Shown: one piece after another, positions 44,067 to 55,162 of the stretch | How positions within the stretch are numbered: the first letter of the stretch is position 1 | Layout: every line of letters begins with the position of its first letter | Origin: Microbacterium ureisolvens | Lineage (GTDB): Bacteria > Actinomycetota > Actinomycetes > Actinomycetales > Microbacteriaceae | Assembly (NCBI RefSeq): GCF_019511645.1 | Contig: NZ_JAEUAX010000002.1 | Span: forward strand, 434,001-498,000 | Length of the DNA stretch: 64,000 nucleotides | Reading direction: 5' to 3' | Notes under the pieces: model-generated | Told to the model about the DNA's origin: nothing | Seen by the model: only the letters and a program-made list of their open reading frames with translations | Databases searched by the model: none | Program-made: the position numbers and the translations under genes

Positions 44067-45434
44067 ATGTCGGCGGATACCACGCTCCTGATCCTGGGCG
44101 CCTCGGGCGATCTCACCTCTCGGCTGCTGCTGCCGGCGCTCGGCCAGCTGCTCAGACTGGAGCCGCATCGCCGCGTGCGGCTGCGCGGCGCGGGCATGGA
44201 GGACTGGGATGACGCGCGCTGGCGTGCGACCGTGCGCCATTCGTTCGAGACGGCGGGCTTCGCCGGCGCCCTGGACCTGGTCGCCGACACGACGTACGAG
44301 CGCGCGGACATCACCGATGCGGGCGATCTGGCCCGCCTGCTCGCCGGCAACGAGGGCCGTCTCGCGCTCTACTTCGCGGTGCCGCCGGCGGTCGCGAAGG
44401 CCGCCTGCGAGGCGCTCGTCGACGTCGACATCCCGGAGGGCACGGTGCTCGCGCTCGAGAAGCCGTTCGGTGTCGACCAGGCCAGCGCGCACGAGCTCAA
44501 CGCGACGCTCGCCCGGCTGGTGCCCGAGGAGCAGGTGTTCCGCATCGACCACTTCCTCGGCCGGTCGACCACCCTGAACCTGCTCGGCGTGCGCTTCGCC
44601 AATCGCGTGTTCGCGCCGGTGTGGCGGGCGCAGGACATCGAGTCCGTCGTGATCCGCTACGACGAGACCCTCGGCCTCGAAGGTCGCGCCGGCTACTACG
44701 ACCGCGCCGGCGCGCTCGTCGACATGATCCAGAGCCATCTGCTGCAGGTGATGGCGATCCTGGCCATGGAGCCGCCCGCCACTTTGCACGAACGCGATTT
44801 CCGCGACGCGACATCCGCCGTGCTGCGCGCGACCCACGTGTGGCGCGACGATCCCGCGAAGGCTTCGCGGCGAGCGCGCTACACCGCCGGTGAGATCGGT
44901 GAGCGGCGATTGCCCTCGTACGTCGACGAACCCGGCGTCGATGCCGCCCGCGACACCGAGACCCTGGCAGAGCTCGTGTGCGAGATCCGCAACGACCGGT
45001 GGGCCGGCGTTCCCTTCCGCCTCCGATCGGGCAAGGCGCTGCCCGAGAAGAAGGGCGAGATCGTCGTGACGTTCCGCCGCGTCAACCACGTGCCCGATGG
45101 CCTGACGGGCCCCGCGCCGGGTTCTGTGCTGCGCTTCTCGCTCGGCCCCGACCACATGGATCTCGAGCTCAACGTCAACGGCGGCGACGACCCGTTCGAG
45201 CTCGAGCGCGCGACGATCGGCGCCGACCTCGGCGAAGGCGCGCTCAAGGCGTACGGCGAGGTGCTCTCGGGCATCCTCGACGCCGACGCGACCCTTTCGG
45301 TGCGCGGCGACGCGGCCGAGGAGTCGTGGCGCATCGTCGACCCCGTACTCGAAGCCTGGCGCGCCGGCGAGGTGCCCCTCGACGAGTATCCGGCGGGCTC
45401 GCTCGCGCCTGACGCGTGGCCGGCGCTGCCCTGA
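44067..45434 (+). CDS. glucose-6-phosphate dehydrogenase homologue
   Basis: A 455-aa protein with the NADP motif ILGASGDLTSRLL, EKPFG (131-135) and RIDHFLGR (159-166). In well-studied enzymes the last motif is RIDHYLGK, so the substrate-phosphate-contacting Lys is Arg (R166) here and Tyr is Phe. The usual neighbours (opcA, tal, gnd, pgl) are absent, so this is probably a second, divergent Zwf acting on another sugar phosphate or using another cofactor. Leaderless-type promoter. Its stop is 7 nt from a convergent gene. Confidence 0.82.
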   Translation: MSADTTLLILGASGDLTSRLLLPALGQLLRLEPHRRVRLRGAGMEDWDDARWRATVRHSFETAGFAGALDLVADTTYERADITDAGDLARLLAGNEGRLALYFAVPPAVAKAACEALVDVDIPEGTVLALEKPFGVDQASAHELNATLARLVPEEQVFRIDHFLGRSTTLNLLGVRFANRVFAPVWRAQDIESVVIRYDETLGLEGRAGYYDRAGALVDMIQSHLLQVMAILAMEPPATLHERDFRDATSAVLRATHVWRDDPAKASRRARYTAGEIGERRLPSYVDEPGVDAARDTETLAELVCEIRNDRWAGVPFRLRSGKALPEKKGEIVVTFRRVNHVPDGLTGPAPGSVLRFSLGPDHMDLELNVNGGDDPFELERATIGADLGEGALKAYGEVLSGILDADATLSVRGDAAEESWRIVDPVLEAWRAGEVPLDEYPAGSLAPDAWPALP

Positions 45435-45441
45435 TCCGGCG

Positions 45442-45855
45442 CTACATCTCGCCCATCATCTGCGGCTCCATCCGGCCGACCGAGATGACGTTGCCTGCGG
45501 GGTCCTTGAACCAGGCGATGTCGGGACCGCCCTCGAAGCCGCGCGAGATGCCCTTCTCGTCGGTTCCGTAGTCGGGGTCGGTGTAGATCTTCGTGACGAC
45601 GCCGCGCTGGTTCAGGTCGTCGACGGCGGCATCGACGTCGGCGACGCTGAAGTTGAGGATCGTGAACACCGCCGGCTCGTGATCCTCCTTCGGATAGACG
45701 AAGATGCTCCCGCCGCCGGGGAGCGCGATGGTGAAGCCGCCCCCCATCTCTTCGTAAACCGTGACGTCGAGCCCCAGGGTGTCGCGGTAGAAGGCCACGG
45801 CTGCGCCGATATCGGGTACGGCGAAGCTCGAAAACGGCCGATCGGGTGTGAACAT
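45442..45855 (-). CDS. VOC-family protein
   Basis: A 137-aa single VOC domain: FSSFAVPDIGAAVAFYRDTL at the start and AWFKDPAGNVISVGR at the metal-site end. A CTGGGAGG site precedes the ATG at 45855. It could be a glyoxalase-like or antibiotic-binding protein; no neighbour suggests a substrate. Convergent with the G6PD homologue. Confidence 0.85.
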   Translation of the reverse strand: MFTPDRPFSSFAVPDIGAAVAFYRDTLGLDVTVYEEMGGGFTIALPGGGSIFVYPKEDHEPAVFTILNFSVADVDAAVDDLNQRGVVTKIYTDPDYGTDEKGISRGFEGGPDIAWFKDPAGNVISVGRMEPQMMGEM

Positions 45856-45991
45856 GACAGCCTCCCAGTGGTTGTGCCGCCGCCAACGATCCTCTTGCCC
45901 GCGGGGTGTGTCCAGAGGGGTCGCGGCGTACCTTCGCAGCGCCGAGAGCGCGGCGTAGACTCCCGGCATCCGCACGAACCGTGACAGCGCT

Positions 45992-47472
45992 GTGACCGTC
46001 AACGGGCGGGTCGTCCCGCTCGTGGGCGCGGTCGCGCACGCCACCGCCCTGGAGTGGCTCCGCGGTCTCGGGCTGACCGGTGCGAAGGAGGGCTGCGCCG
46101 AGGGAGAGTGCGGCGCGTGCGCCGTGCTTCTGGCCACGGAGGGACCCGACGCCGGCACGGTGTGGACGCCCGTCAATGCCTGCCTGCTTCCGGTGCACGC
46201 GCTCGACGGGCAGGAGGTGGTGACCTCGGAGGGGCTCGGCTCGCCCGACGATCTGCATCCGGTGCAGCAGCAGCTGGCGGCCGCCGGCGGCTCGCAGTGC
46301 GGTTACTGCACGCCCGGCTTCGCCTGTGCGATGGCCGCCGAGTTCTACCGCGCCGACCGTGGGGCGAAAGCGGCGAGCGGCGAGCACGGGCCGGCAGCGG
46401 CGAGCGGCGAGCACGGGGCGAACGGGTTCGACCTGCATGCGATCGGTGGGAACCTGTGCCGCTGCACGGGCTACCGGCCCATCCGCGACGCGGCCTTCGG
46501 GCTCGGGATGCCGTCGCCCGATGATCCGCTTCGTGCGCGGTCGGCCGAGCCGGCGCCTCCCCCGGTCAGCACCGACGTGCGCGCGGACGACGGGCGCTTC
46601 GTGCGACCCGGCACGCTGGACGAGGCGCTCCGGTTGCTGCGCGACGAGCCGGGGGCGCTGCCCGTGGCCGGCAGCACGGACTGGGGCGTCGACGTCAACC
46701 TGCGCGCCGCCCGCGCACCGGTCCTGGTGGCGATCGAGCGCCTGCCCGAGCTGCGCGCGGTCGAGTTCTCGGCGGGCGTCGTCGAGGTCGGCGCCGCCGT
46801 GCCTCTCTCCGAGATCGAGCGCAGCGTCGGCCCCCAGGTGCCGCTGCTCGCGCAGCTGCTGCCACAGTTCGCGTCGCGCCTGATCCGCAATCGCGCGACG
46901 CTCGGCGGCAACCTCGGCACCGCGTCCCCCATCGGCGATGCAGCACCCGCCCTGCTCGCGCTCGGCGCGAGCGTCGTGCTGGTCTCGGCCGACGGCGGCG
47001 AGCGCGAGGTCGATCTCGCCGGCTACTTCACGGGGTATCGCACGGCGGTCCGCCGCCGCGACGAGCTCATCCGGACCGTGCGCATCCCGTTGCCCGCCCA
47101 CCCCGGCGCAGGCCGCGCGGGCACCGGCACCGGGCGGATCACCGCGTTCCACAAGATCGCGAAGCGGCGGTTCGACGACATCTCGTCGGTGGCGGTCGCG
47201 TTCGCGCTCGACGTCGACCACGGCGTCGTGACCGCCGCGCGGATCGGCCTCGGCGGCGTCGCGGCCACCCCGCTGCGCGCGTACGCGACCGAGCAGGCCC
47301 TCGAAGGACGCCGGTGGAACCGGGCGACGGTGGCGGCAGCATCCGCCGTCCTGCAACGCGAGGGGACGCCGCTCGACGACCATCGCGCGAGCGCCGCGTA
47401 CCGCGCACGCATGCTCGGCACCGCGCTGCCGGCGCTGTTCGCGACGTCGGGCGATGTGGAGGAGGCGACGGC

Positions 47473-47476
<4 letters not shown>
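45992..47476 (+). CDS. xdhA: xanthine dehydrogenase small subunit (2Fe-2S and FAD)
   Basis: A 494-aa subunit. The N-terminal ferredoxin domain has CAEGECGACAVLL, the second 2Fe-2S domain QCGYCTPGFACAMA and NLCRCTGYRPI, and the FAD domain (~190-490) has PVAGSTDWG and NRATLGGNLGTASPIGDAAP. Together with the next gene it oxidises hypoxanthine/xanthine to urate. A 27-bp in-frame duplication (AASGEHGP unit) enlarges the linker between the second Fe-S cysteine pairs. GTG 45992 is the only standard start near the homology; an ATC at 45968 with a TAGACT box 6 nt upstream is an odd alternative. Confidence 0.9.
46370..46417 (+). repeat. 27-bp tandem duplication within xdhA
   Basis: The 21-bp unit beginning GCGGCGAGCGGCGAGCACGG occurs at 46370-46390 and 46397-46417 (period 27 bp, 9 codons), giving two AASGEHG units in the protein. 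In frame, between Fe-S cysteine motifs. Confidence 0.75.
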
Positions 47477-49905
<2,429 letters not shown>

Positions 49906-49914
49906 GGGGCGGCC

Positions 49915-50748
49915 ATGGACTGGCTGGACGCCGCGCGAGACCTGCGCGAGGCGCGCACGCCCGCGGTGATCGTGACTCTCGCGATGGTGCGCGGACACGC
50001 TCCCCGCAACGGCGGCGCCAAGATGGTGGTCTCGCCGGCCGAGGTCTTCGAGACCATCGGGGGCGGCAATCTCGAGGCGACCGCCGTCGCGCACGCCCGG
50101 GCGATGCTCGCCCGCGGGACCGCCGAACCCGAGCTGCTCTCGCTCACCCTGAGCGACAAGGAGACCACGGAGTACGGCGTGCAGTGCTGCGGAGGAGAGG
50201 TCACGCTGATGCTGGAGCCGGTGCGGGTGGTGCCGTCGGTCGCGGTGTTCGGGATGGGCCACGTGGGGCTCGAGGTCGCGCGCATCCTCGCGCGCCAGAA
50301 CCTCGACCTGCACCTCGTCGACTCCCGCGAGCCGATGCTCGCGCCGGCCCGGCTGGGGGTGGACGGATTGCCGGGGCCTCTCGCAGATGCGGTCGCGCGG
50401 GTGCACGTGCACCACGCGCCGGTGCCCGAGTCCGTGCTGGGCTCCGTGCCGGCGGGCACGCACGTGCTCGTCATGACCCACGACCACGCGGAAGACCTCG
50501 CGATCGTCGACCAGGCGCTGCGCACCGAGGGCATCGGCTCGATCGGCCTCATCGGCTCGCGCTCGAAGTGGGTCCGCTTCCGGGCGCGGCTGCGGGAGGC
50601 GGGCCACGACGACGCGGCCCTGGCCCGGGTGACGACCCCGATCGGCCTCCCCGGGATCCCGGGCAAGCAGCCCGCGGCGATCGCTGTCAGCGTGTCGGCC
50701 CAGCTGCTCCAGCTGATCGAGCAGGCCGCGCCCGTTCCGCCGGGCTGA
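49915..50748 (+). CDS. xdhC: xanthine dehydrogenase accessory protein XdhC
   Basis: A 277-aa Moco-insertion chaperone. The N-terminal CoxI/XdhC domain includes GGGNLEATAVAHAR and the Moco-binding GVQCCGGEVTLMLEP; the C-terminal Rossmann half has VFGMGHVGLEVARIL and GLIGSRSKWVRFRARL. It loads sulfurated molybdopterin into XdhB. Ten nt after xdhB, completing an xdhABC operon. Confidence 0.93.
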   Translation: MDWLDAARDLREARTPAVIVTLAMVRGHAPRNGGAKMVVSPAEVFETIGGGNLEATAVAHARAMLARGTAEPELLSLTLSDKETTEYGVQCCGGEVTLMLEPVRVVPSVAVFGMGHVGLEVARILARQNLDLHLVDSREPMLAPARLGVDGLPGPLADAVARVHVHHAPVPESVLGSVPAGTHVLVMTHDHAEDLAIVDQALRTEGIGSIGLIGSRSKWVRFRARLREAGHDDAALARVTTPIGLPGIPGKQPAAIAVSVSAQLLQLIEQAAPVPPG

Positions 50749-50776
50749 GCCGTTCTTCAGATCAGGACCAGACCGA

Positions 50777-51268
50777 TCAGTACTCGATGCGGGTCGAGGT
50801 CCGGCCCCATTCGGTGAACGGCGCGATGCGGTCGTCGGGGCCGAGCTCGATCGATTCCACCGGCATGATGTCGCGGTGCTCGGGGTGGCCGTCGAAGTAG
50901 CGGTAGAACACGGCGTCGTCGAAGCCCGCGGCGGCGGCGTCCTCGCGGTCGGCGGCGAAGTAGACCCGCTCTACGCGGGCCCAGAGTGCCGTGCCGAGGC
51001 ACATCGGGCACGGCTCGCAGCTCGTGTAGAGCGTGGCGCCGGTGAGGTCGAAGGTGCCGAGGCCCTGGCACGCCCGCCGGATGGCGACGACCTCGGCGTG
51101 CGCGGACGGGTCGAGATCGGCGGTGACGCGGTTCACGCCCTCGAACACCTGCCCGTCCGCCGTCACCACGACCGCGCCGAACGGACCGCCCGCGTTGCGC
51201 ACGTTCTCGGTCGCGATCTCTATGGCCCGGGCGAGGTAACGGGCGGGCGTCCCGTCGGTGGAGGACAT
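50777..51268 (-). CDS. guaD: guanine deaminase (CDA fold)
   Basis: A 163-aa cytidine-deaminase-fold protein with zinc motifs SAHAEVVAIRRA and TSCEPCPMCLGT, and the guanine-deaminase C-terminus DDAVFYRYF...EWGRTSTRIEY. It converts guanine to xanthine, the substrate of the convergent xdhABC products. The start at 51268 lies 7 nt after a TAGGGT box (51276-51281 on the complementary strand), so it is probably leaderless. Confidence 0.87.
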   Translation of the reverse strand: MSSTDGTPARYLARAIEIATENVRNAGGPFGAVVVTADGQVFEGVNRVTADLDPSAHAEVVAIRRACQGLGTFDLTGATLYTSCEPCPMCLGTALWARVERVYFAADREDAAAAGFDDAVFYRYFDGHPEHRDIMPVESIELGPDDRIAPFTEWGRTSTRIEY

Positions 51269-51340
51269 CAGCCCCACCCTACGAGCGCCTCGCTCGATGC
51301 GCACCACCCCTCGCCGCGCACGACACGCCCGCCCCGGCGG

Positions 51341-51808
51341 TCAGCGTTCGACGAGCACTCCGTCGGCGTCGGCCCACACGTGCCTGCCCGGCACGAACGC
51401 GACGCCCGCGATGACCACGGGCACGTCCACCTCGCCGACGCCGGCCTTGGCGCTCTTGCGCGGGTTGGAGCCGAGCGCCTTGACCCCGAGGTCGAGGCCG
51501 CCGATCGCGGTCCGGTCGCGGATCGCTCCGTGCACGATGAGCCCCGCCCAGCCGTTCTCGACCGCGGACGCCGCGATGAGGTCGCCCACCAGCGCCGACT
51601 CGAGCGATCCCCCGCCGTCGATCACGAGCACGGCGCCGCCGCCCGGGGTTGCGAGCACCGCCTTCACGAGCGCGTTGTCGCGGTGGCACCGCACCGTGCG
51701 AATCGGCCCGTCGAATGCGACGCGCCCTCCGAGGTCGTGCAGCTGCAGCGCGAGCGAGTCGAGCTCGTCGCCGCGTTCGTCGTAGAGGTCGGCCGTCGCG
51801 GTGGTCAT
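51341..51808 (-). CDS. RraA-family protein (short form)
   Basis: A 155-aa RraA-fold protein: VIDGGGSLESALVGDLIAA and GAIRDRTAIGGLDLGVKALG carry the Arg-Asp pair of HMG-aldolase-like members. It lacks the C-terminal extension of the GalC copy at 11053. It may be a regulator-type RraA or a small oxaloacetate decarboxylase/aldolase. TAGCGT box 6 nt before the ATG (51815-51820, complementary strand). Its stop lies 73 nt upstream of the guaD start on the same strand. Confidence 0.85.
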   Translation of the reverse strand: MTTATADLYDERGDELDSLALQLHDLGGRVAFDGPIRTVRCHRDNALVKAVLATPGGGAVLVIDGGGSLESALVGDLIAASAVENGWAGLIVHGAIRDRTAIGGLDLGVKALGSNPRKSAKAGVGEVDVPVVIAGVAFVPGRHVWADADGVLVER

Positions 51809-51822
51809 GGCTTCACGCTATG

Positions 51823-51849
51823 ACGGATGCTGCGGGCCGCGGCATCCGT
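51823..51849 (-). terminator. ACGGATGC hairpin after the ArsR-like gene
   Basis: ACGGATGC (51823-51830) pairs with GCATCCGT (51842-51849), with an inner GC-rich stem. It lies between the ArsR-like stop (51897) and the RraA-like start. Confidence 0.5.
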
Positions 51850-51896
51850 GATCCTGAGAAGTTCGCGCGCCCTTCTGCGAACCGCAAGAACCCGCG

Positions 51897-52433
51897 TCAG
51901 GAGAGTGCGGGCGGGTTCTCATCGGGGTGGAGCGTGCTGAAGAAGGAGTACGTCTCGCCGTCGGGGTCGGGACCGCGCTCCTTGAACTCGTTCACGAGCT
52001 CGTAGAGGCGCTGCCGGAACTCTTTCAGGTGCTCGGGGGTGAGCTTCAGACCCATCCACGTCGTGTCGAGGTCGTCGGGGTCGACGTTCTCGATCTGCTG
52101 CAGGAACGTCTCGATGAGCACGGGCGAACCGCCGGGCATGGAGGTGCGCCACGAGAGTCCGGTCGCACGGTACGGCACCTCGCGCGCGCCCTGGGCGCCG
52201 GTGCGCTCGGCCTCGGCCGCGAGGTAGCCGGTCTGCACGAGCGTGCGCACGTGGTGCAGCATGGTGCCCGGGTTCACGCCGAGCAGCTGGGCGAGCTCCT
52301 TGTTGGTGCGCGATTCGAATGCGCACAGCCGCAGCACCCGCAGTCGCAGCGGCGAGCTGAGGGCGCGCATGCGGGCCTCGCCCTCGGGATCCCCCCGGCG
52401 AAGTTCGATCCGCTCCTCGGATTCGGACGCCAC
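51897..52433 (-). CDS. ArsR-like winged-helix regulator
   Basis: A 178-aa regulator. Residues ~15-75 are an ArsR-type winged helix (RALSSPLRLRVLRLCAFESR then TNKELAQLLGVNPGTMLHHV). No metal-binding cysteines are visible; the long C-terminus (LIETFLQQIENVDPDDLDTTW) resembles helical effector domains of PadR/ArsR drug regulators. Divergent from an MFS exporter; twin 20-bp palindromes lie between. GTG start with a TAGCCT box 6 nt upstream (52440-52445, complementary strand). Confidence 0.87.
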   Translation of the reverse strand: MASESEERIELRRGDPEGEARMRALSSPLRLRVLRLCAFESRTNKELAQLLGVNPGTMLHHVRTLVQTGYLAAEAERTGAQGAREVPYRATGLSWRTSMPGGSPVLIETFLQQIENVDPDDLDTTWMGLKLTPEHLKEFRQRLYELVNEFKERGPDPDGETYSFFSTLHPDENPPALS

Positions 52434-52451
52434 GGAACGAGGCTAGCTGAG

Positions 52452-52471
52452 TGATTGACAGATCTCAATCA
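52452..52471. promoter_or_regulatory. operator 1 between ArsR-like and MFS genes
   Basis: TGATTGACAGATCTCAATCA has 6-bp inverted arms TGATTG/CAATCA. The second copy starts 31 bp away, about three helical turns, on the same face. Confidence 0.7.
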
Positions 52472-52482
52472 CTGGCTCACAC

Positions 52483-52502
52483 TGATTGACATGTCCCAAT
52501 CA
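52483..52502. promoter_or_regulatory. operator 2, overlapping the MFS start codon
   Basis: TGATTGACATGTCCCAATCA has the same arms and length as operator 1 and includes the MFS ATG (52491). Binding would block transcription start or translation of the exporter. Confidence 0.7.
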
Positions 52503-53915
52503 GACGACGCTGCGGCGACCGAGGACGTCGACGACGCCGTGCTTGCGGAGGCGCGGGCCGAGGCCTCCGTCCTCGCATCCCGCCCGGGTGCCGACGCGGC
52601 GGTGGAAGCGGATCGGGATGCTGCGGCCGTCGCCTCGCCCCGACCGGCGCCGAAGGGATCGCTCTGGCGGGATCGCAACTTCCTGACACTGTGGTCAGGG
52701 CAGGCGCTCAGCCAGTTCGGCGCTCAGATCACCGAACTCGCCATACCGGTGCTCGCCGTTCTCATGCTCGACGCGACGGAGTGGGAAGTCGGGCTGCTCA
52801 ACGCGGCACAGGTCGCCGCCTTCCTCGTGGTGGGCCTTCCCGCCGGAGCGTGGATCGACCGTATGCGCAAGCGCCGCGTGATGATCTGGGCGGACGGCGT
52901 GCGGGCGGTGGCACTCGCGACGCTGCCGGTGCTGGCGCTGCTCGGCGTGCTGGAGATCTGGCACATGATCGTCGTCGCCCTGGTCATGGGGGTCGCGACC
53001 GTGTTCTTCGACGTGTCGTACCAGAGCATCATCCCCTCGCTCGTGCGCACCGACCAGATCGGCGAGGCCAACGGCAAGCTGCAGTCGACGTACGAGCTCG
53101 CCAACATCGCCGGCCCCGGCGTGGGCGGCTGGCTCATCGGCGTGCTCACCGCGCCGTTCGCGATCTTCGCCACCGTCGGCACGTACGTCGCCTCGTTCGT
53201 CGCCCTGCTCTTCACACGCGACCACGAGAAGCCCCGCCCCGCCGAGGATCGCAAGCCCCTCGTGCACGAGATCGGCGAGGGCCTTCGCTGGGTGTTCGGC
53301 AACCCGCTGCTGCGCCGCATCGTCGGCACGACGGGCACGGCGAACTTCTTCGGGACCATCGCGCAGACGCTCGTGCCGATCTTCGTGCTGCGCGAGCTGG
53401 GCCTCGGCCCCCAGATGTTCGGCATCGTGTTCTCGCTGTCTGCGGTCGGCGGCCTGGTCGGCGCCGTGGTGACGCCCCGGATCATCGCGCTGCTCGGCGA
53501 GGCGCGGGCGATCCCGATCAGCGCGATCGCCTTCAGCGTCGCCCCCTTCTTCCTCCCCGCGATCTCGCTCGTGCCGGCACTCGCCTTTCCGCTGCTGGTG
53601 GTTCAGGGGTTCATCATGAGCTTCACGATCCTGCTCTACAACATCACGCAGGTGACCTTCCGCCAGCGCATCACACCGCCGCGCCTGCTCGGCCGGATGA
53701 ACGCTTCGATCCGCTTCGTGGTGTGGGGGGTGATGCCGATCGGAGCACTCCTCGCGGGCGCGCTCGGAACGTGGATCGGCACCGTTCCCACGCTGTGGAT
53801 CGCCGCGACCGGCGAGCTGCTCGCGTGCCTGTTCGTGGTGATCGGACCCTTCTGGCGCATGCGGGAGCTTCCCGACGCGCACGCCGAGCACGCCGCCGCG
53901 GAAACCGCCGGCTGA
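52491..53915 (+). CDS. MFS exporter (MFS_3 type)
   Basis: A 474-aa, 12-helix major facilitator with a ~60-residue acidic, Ala-rich N-terminal tail (SQSDDAAATEDVDDAV). Family segments are FLTLWSGQALSQFGAQITEL, PAGAWIDRMRKRRVMI and ITQVTFRQRITPPRLLGRMN, which place it with TetV/Tap-like macrolide or multidrug exporters. The start at 52491 is preferred because it lies in the operator with no Shine-Dalgarno site. Regulation by the divergent ArsR-like protein is very likely. Confidence 0.88.
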   Translation: MSQSDDAAATEDVDDAVLAEARAEASVLASRPGADAAVEADRDAAAVASPRPAPKGSLWRDRNFLTLWSGQALSQFGAQITELAIPVLAVLMLDATEWEVGLLNAAQVAAFLVVGLPAGAWIDRMRKRRVMIWADGVRAVALATLPVLALLGVLEIWHMIVVALVMGVATVFFDVSYQSIIPSLVRTDQIGEANGKLQSTYELANIAGPGVGGWLIGVLTAPFAIFATVGTYVASFVALLFTRDHEKPRPAEDRKPLVHEIGEGLRWVFGNPLLRRIVGTTGTANFFGTIAQTLVPIFVLRELGLGPQMFGIVFSLSAVGGLVGAVVTPRIIALLGEARAIPISAIAFSVAPFFLPAISLVPALAFPLLVVQGFIMSFTILLYNITQVTFRQRITPPRLLGRMNASIRFVVWGVMPIGALLAGALGTWIGTVPTLWIAATGELLACLFVVIGPFWRMRELPDAHAEHAAAETAG

Positions 53916-53932
53916 GCCGCGCCGCGTACTCC

Positions 53933-53976
53933 ACGCCCCGGATTCGGGCAAGGTCGTGCTCTTCGGGGCGCGGGCG
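53933..53976. repeat. GGGGCGC repeat, divergent copy 3
   Basis: CGCCCCG (53935-53941) and CGGGGCG form a 7-bp stem with a long loop. It is a shortened, reversed relative of the nested repeats; this is the only copy between same-strand genes. Confidence 0.4.
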
Positions 53977-53980
53977 TGCT

Positions 53981-53986
53981 TAGGTT
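53981..53986 (+). promoter_or_regulatory. -10-like box for the PKS operon
   Basis: TAGGTT ends 5 nt before the ATG at 53992. Confidence 0.35.
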
Positions 53987-53991
53987 GCTGC

Positions 53992-55149
53992 ATGACGGCC
54001 CGCATCGTCTCGATCGGCACAGCTGTTCCGCCCACCCGCATCGCGCAGGAGGTGGCGCGCGACATCTTCGCGGCGCAGGATGGGTTGGACCGCCTCGCCC
54101 GGCGCCGCATCCACGCGGTGTTCGACGCATCCGCCATCGCCACGCGGCACTCGGTGCTGACCGAGTTCGCGTCGCCGCCGGTGATCGATCCCGCGGAGCC
54201 GGCCGTTTTCGCCGACGCCGAGGGGCGGCTCCTCTCCCCCACCACCGGACCCCGCAACGAGAGGTACATCTCGGCGGCGCCGGAACTGACCGCCGCCGCC
54301 GCGCGCAGCGCTCTGGCAGACGGCGGGGTCGATCCGTCCGCGGTGACCCACGTGGTGACCGTCTCGTGCACCGGGCTGTTCGCACCGGGGCCCGACTACC
54401 GACTCGTACGCGACCTCGGCCTCAACCCGACGGTCGAGCGGTGCCATCTCGGCTTCATCGGGTGCGCCGCGGCGCTTCCCGCGCTGCGCGTCGCGTCGGC
54501 GCTGGCGGCGACGCGGCCGGACGCCGTCGTGCTCGTCGTGTGCACCGAGCTGTGCACGCTGCATCTGCGGCCTTCGAACGATCCGCAGCAGATCGTCGCG
54601 TCTTCGGTCTTCGCCGACGGCGCGGCAGCGGCGATCGTCACCGCCGACCGCTCCGTCGGCAACCCCGGGGGACTCGACCTCGACAGGTTCGGCACCGCCC
54701 TCACCGAGGAGGGCGAGACCGACATGGTCTGGACGATCGGCGACAACGGGTTCGAGATGATCCTCTCGGCCGAAGTGCCGCGCATCATCGGCCGCGAGAT
54801 CCAGGGCGCTGTGGGTCGCTTCCTGGGCGACGACGCTCCGCCCGAAGTGTGGGCCGTGCATCCCGGGGGGCGCAGTGTGCTCGACCGCGTCGAGGCGGGG
54901 CTCAACCTCCCGCCGGACGCCCTCGCAGCGTCGCGCGCCGTGCTGCGCGACTTCGGCAACATGTCGAGCGCGACGATCCTGTTCATCCTCGCGTCGCTGC
55001 TGCGTGACGACGACGTCCTCGATGGCGCGCGCATCGCCGGGCTCGCCTTCGGCCCGGGCCTCACCGTCGAGTCGGCGCTCATGACCCGCCGCCGCCCGGA
55101 GGTGGCCACCGCCGACGACGTCGATCTCGCCCTGGCGGCCTCCGCGTGA
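53992..55149 (+). CDS. type III polyketide synthase (SrsA-like)
   Basis: A 385-aa chalcone-synthase-fold enzyme. The catalytic triad is C158 (LGFIGCAAALPAL), H290 (VHPGGRSVLDRV) and N323 (FGNMSSATIL). Bacterial relatives next to a methyltransferase and FAD hydroxylase, in this same order, are SrsA-like and make alkylresorcinols or alkylpyrones from long-chain acyl starters. Those products become membrane phenolic lipids or quinones. The ATG at 53992 follows a TAGGTT box. First gene of a three-gene operon. Confidence 0.9.
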   Translation: MTARIVSIGTAVPPTRIAQEVARDIFAAQDGLDRLARRRIHAVFDASAIATRHSVLTEFASPPVIDPAEPAVFADAEGRLLSPTTGPRNERYISAAPELTAAAARSALADGGVDPSAVTHVVTVSCTGLFAPGPDYRLVRDLGLNPTVERCHLGFIGCAAALPALRVASALAATRPDAVVLVVCTELCTLHLRPSNDPQQIVASSVFADGAAAAIVTADRSVGNPGGLDLDRFGTALTEEGETDMVWTIGDNGFEMILSAEVPRIIGREIQGAVGRFLGDDAPPEVWAVHPGGRSVLDRVEAGLNLPPDALAASRAVLRDFGNMSSATILFILASLLRDDDVLDGARIAGLAFGPGLTVESALMTRRRPEVATADDVDLALAASA

Positions 55150-55162
55150 AGCGGGTACGGGC

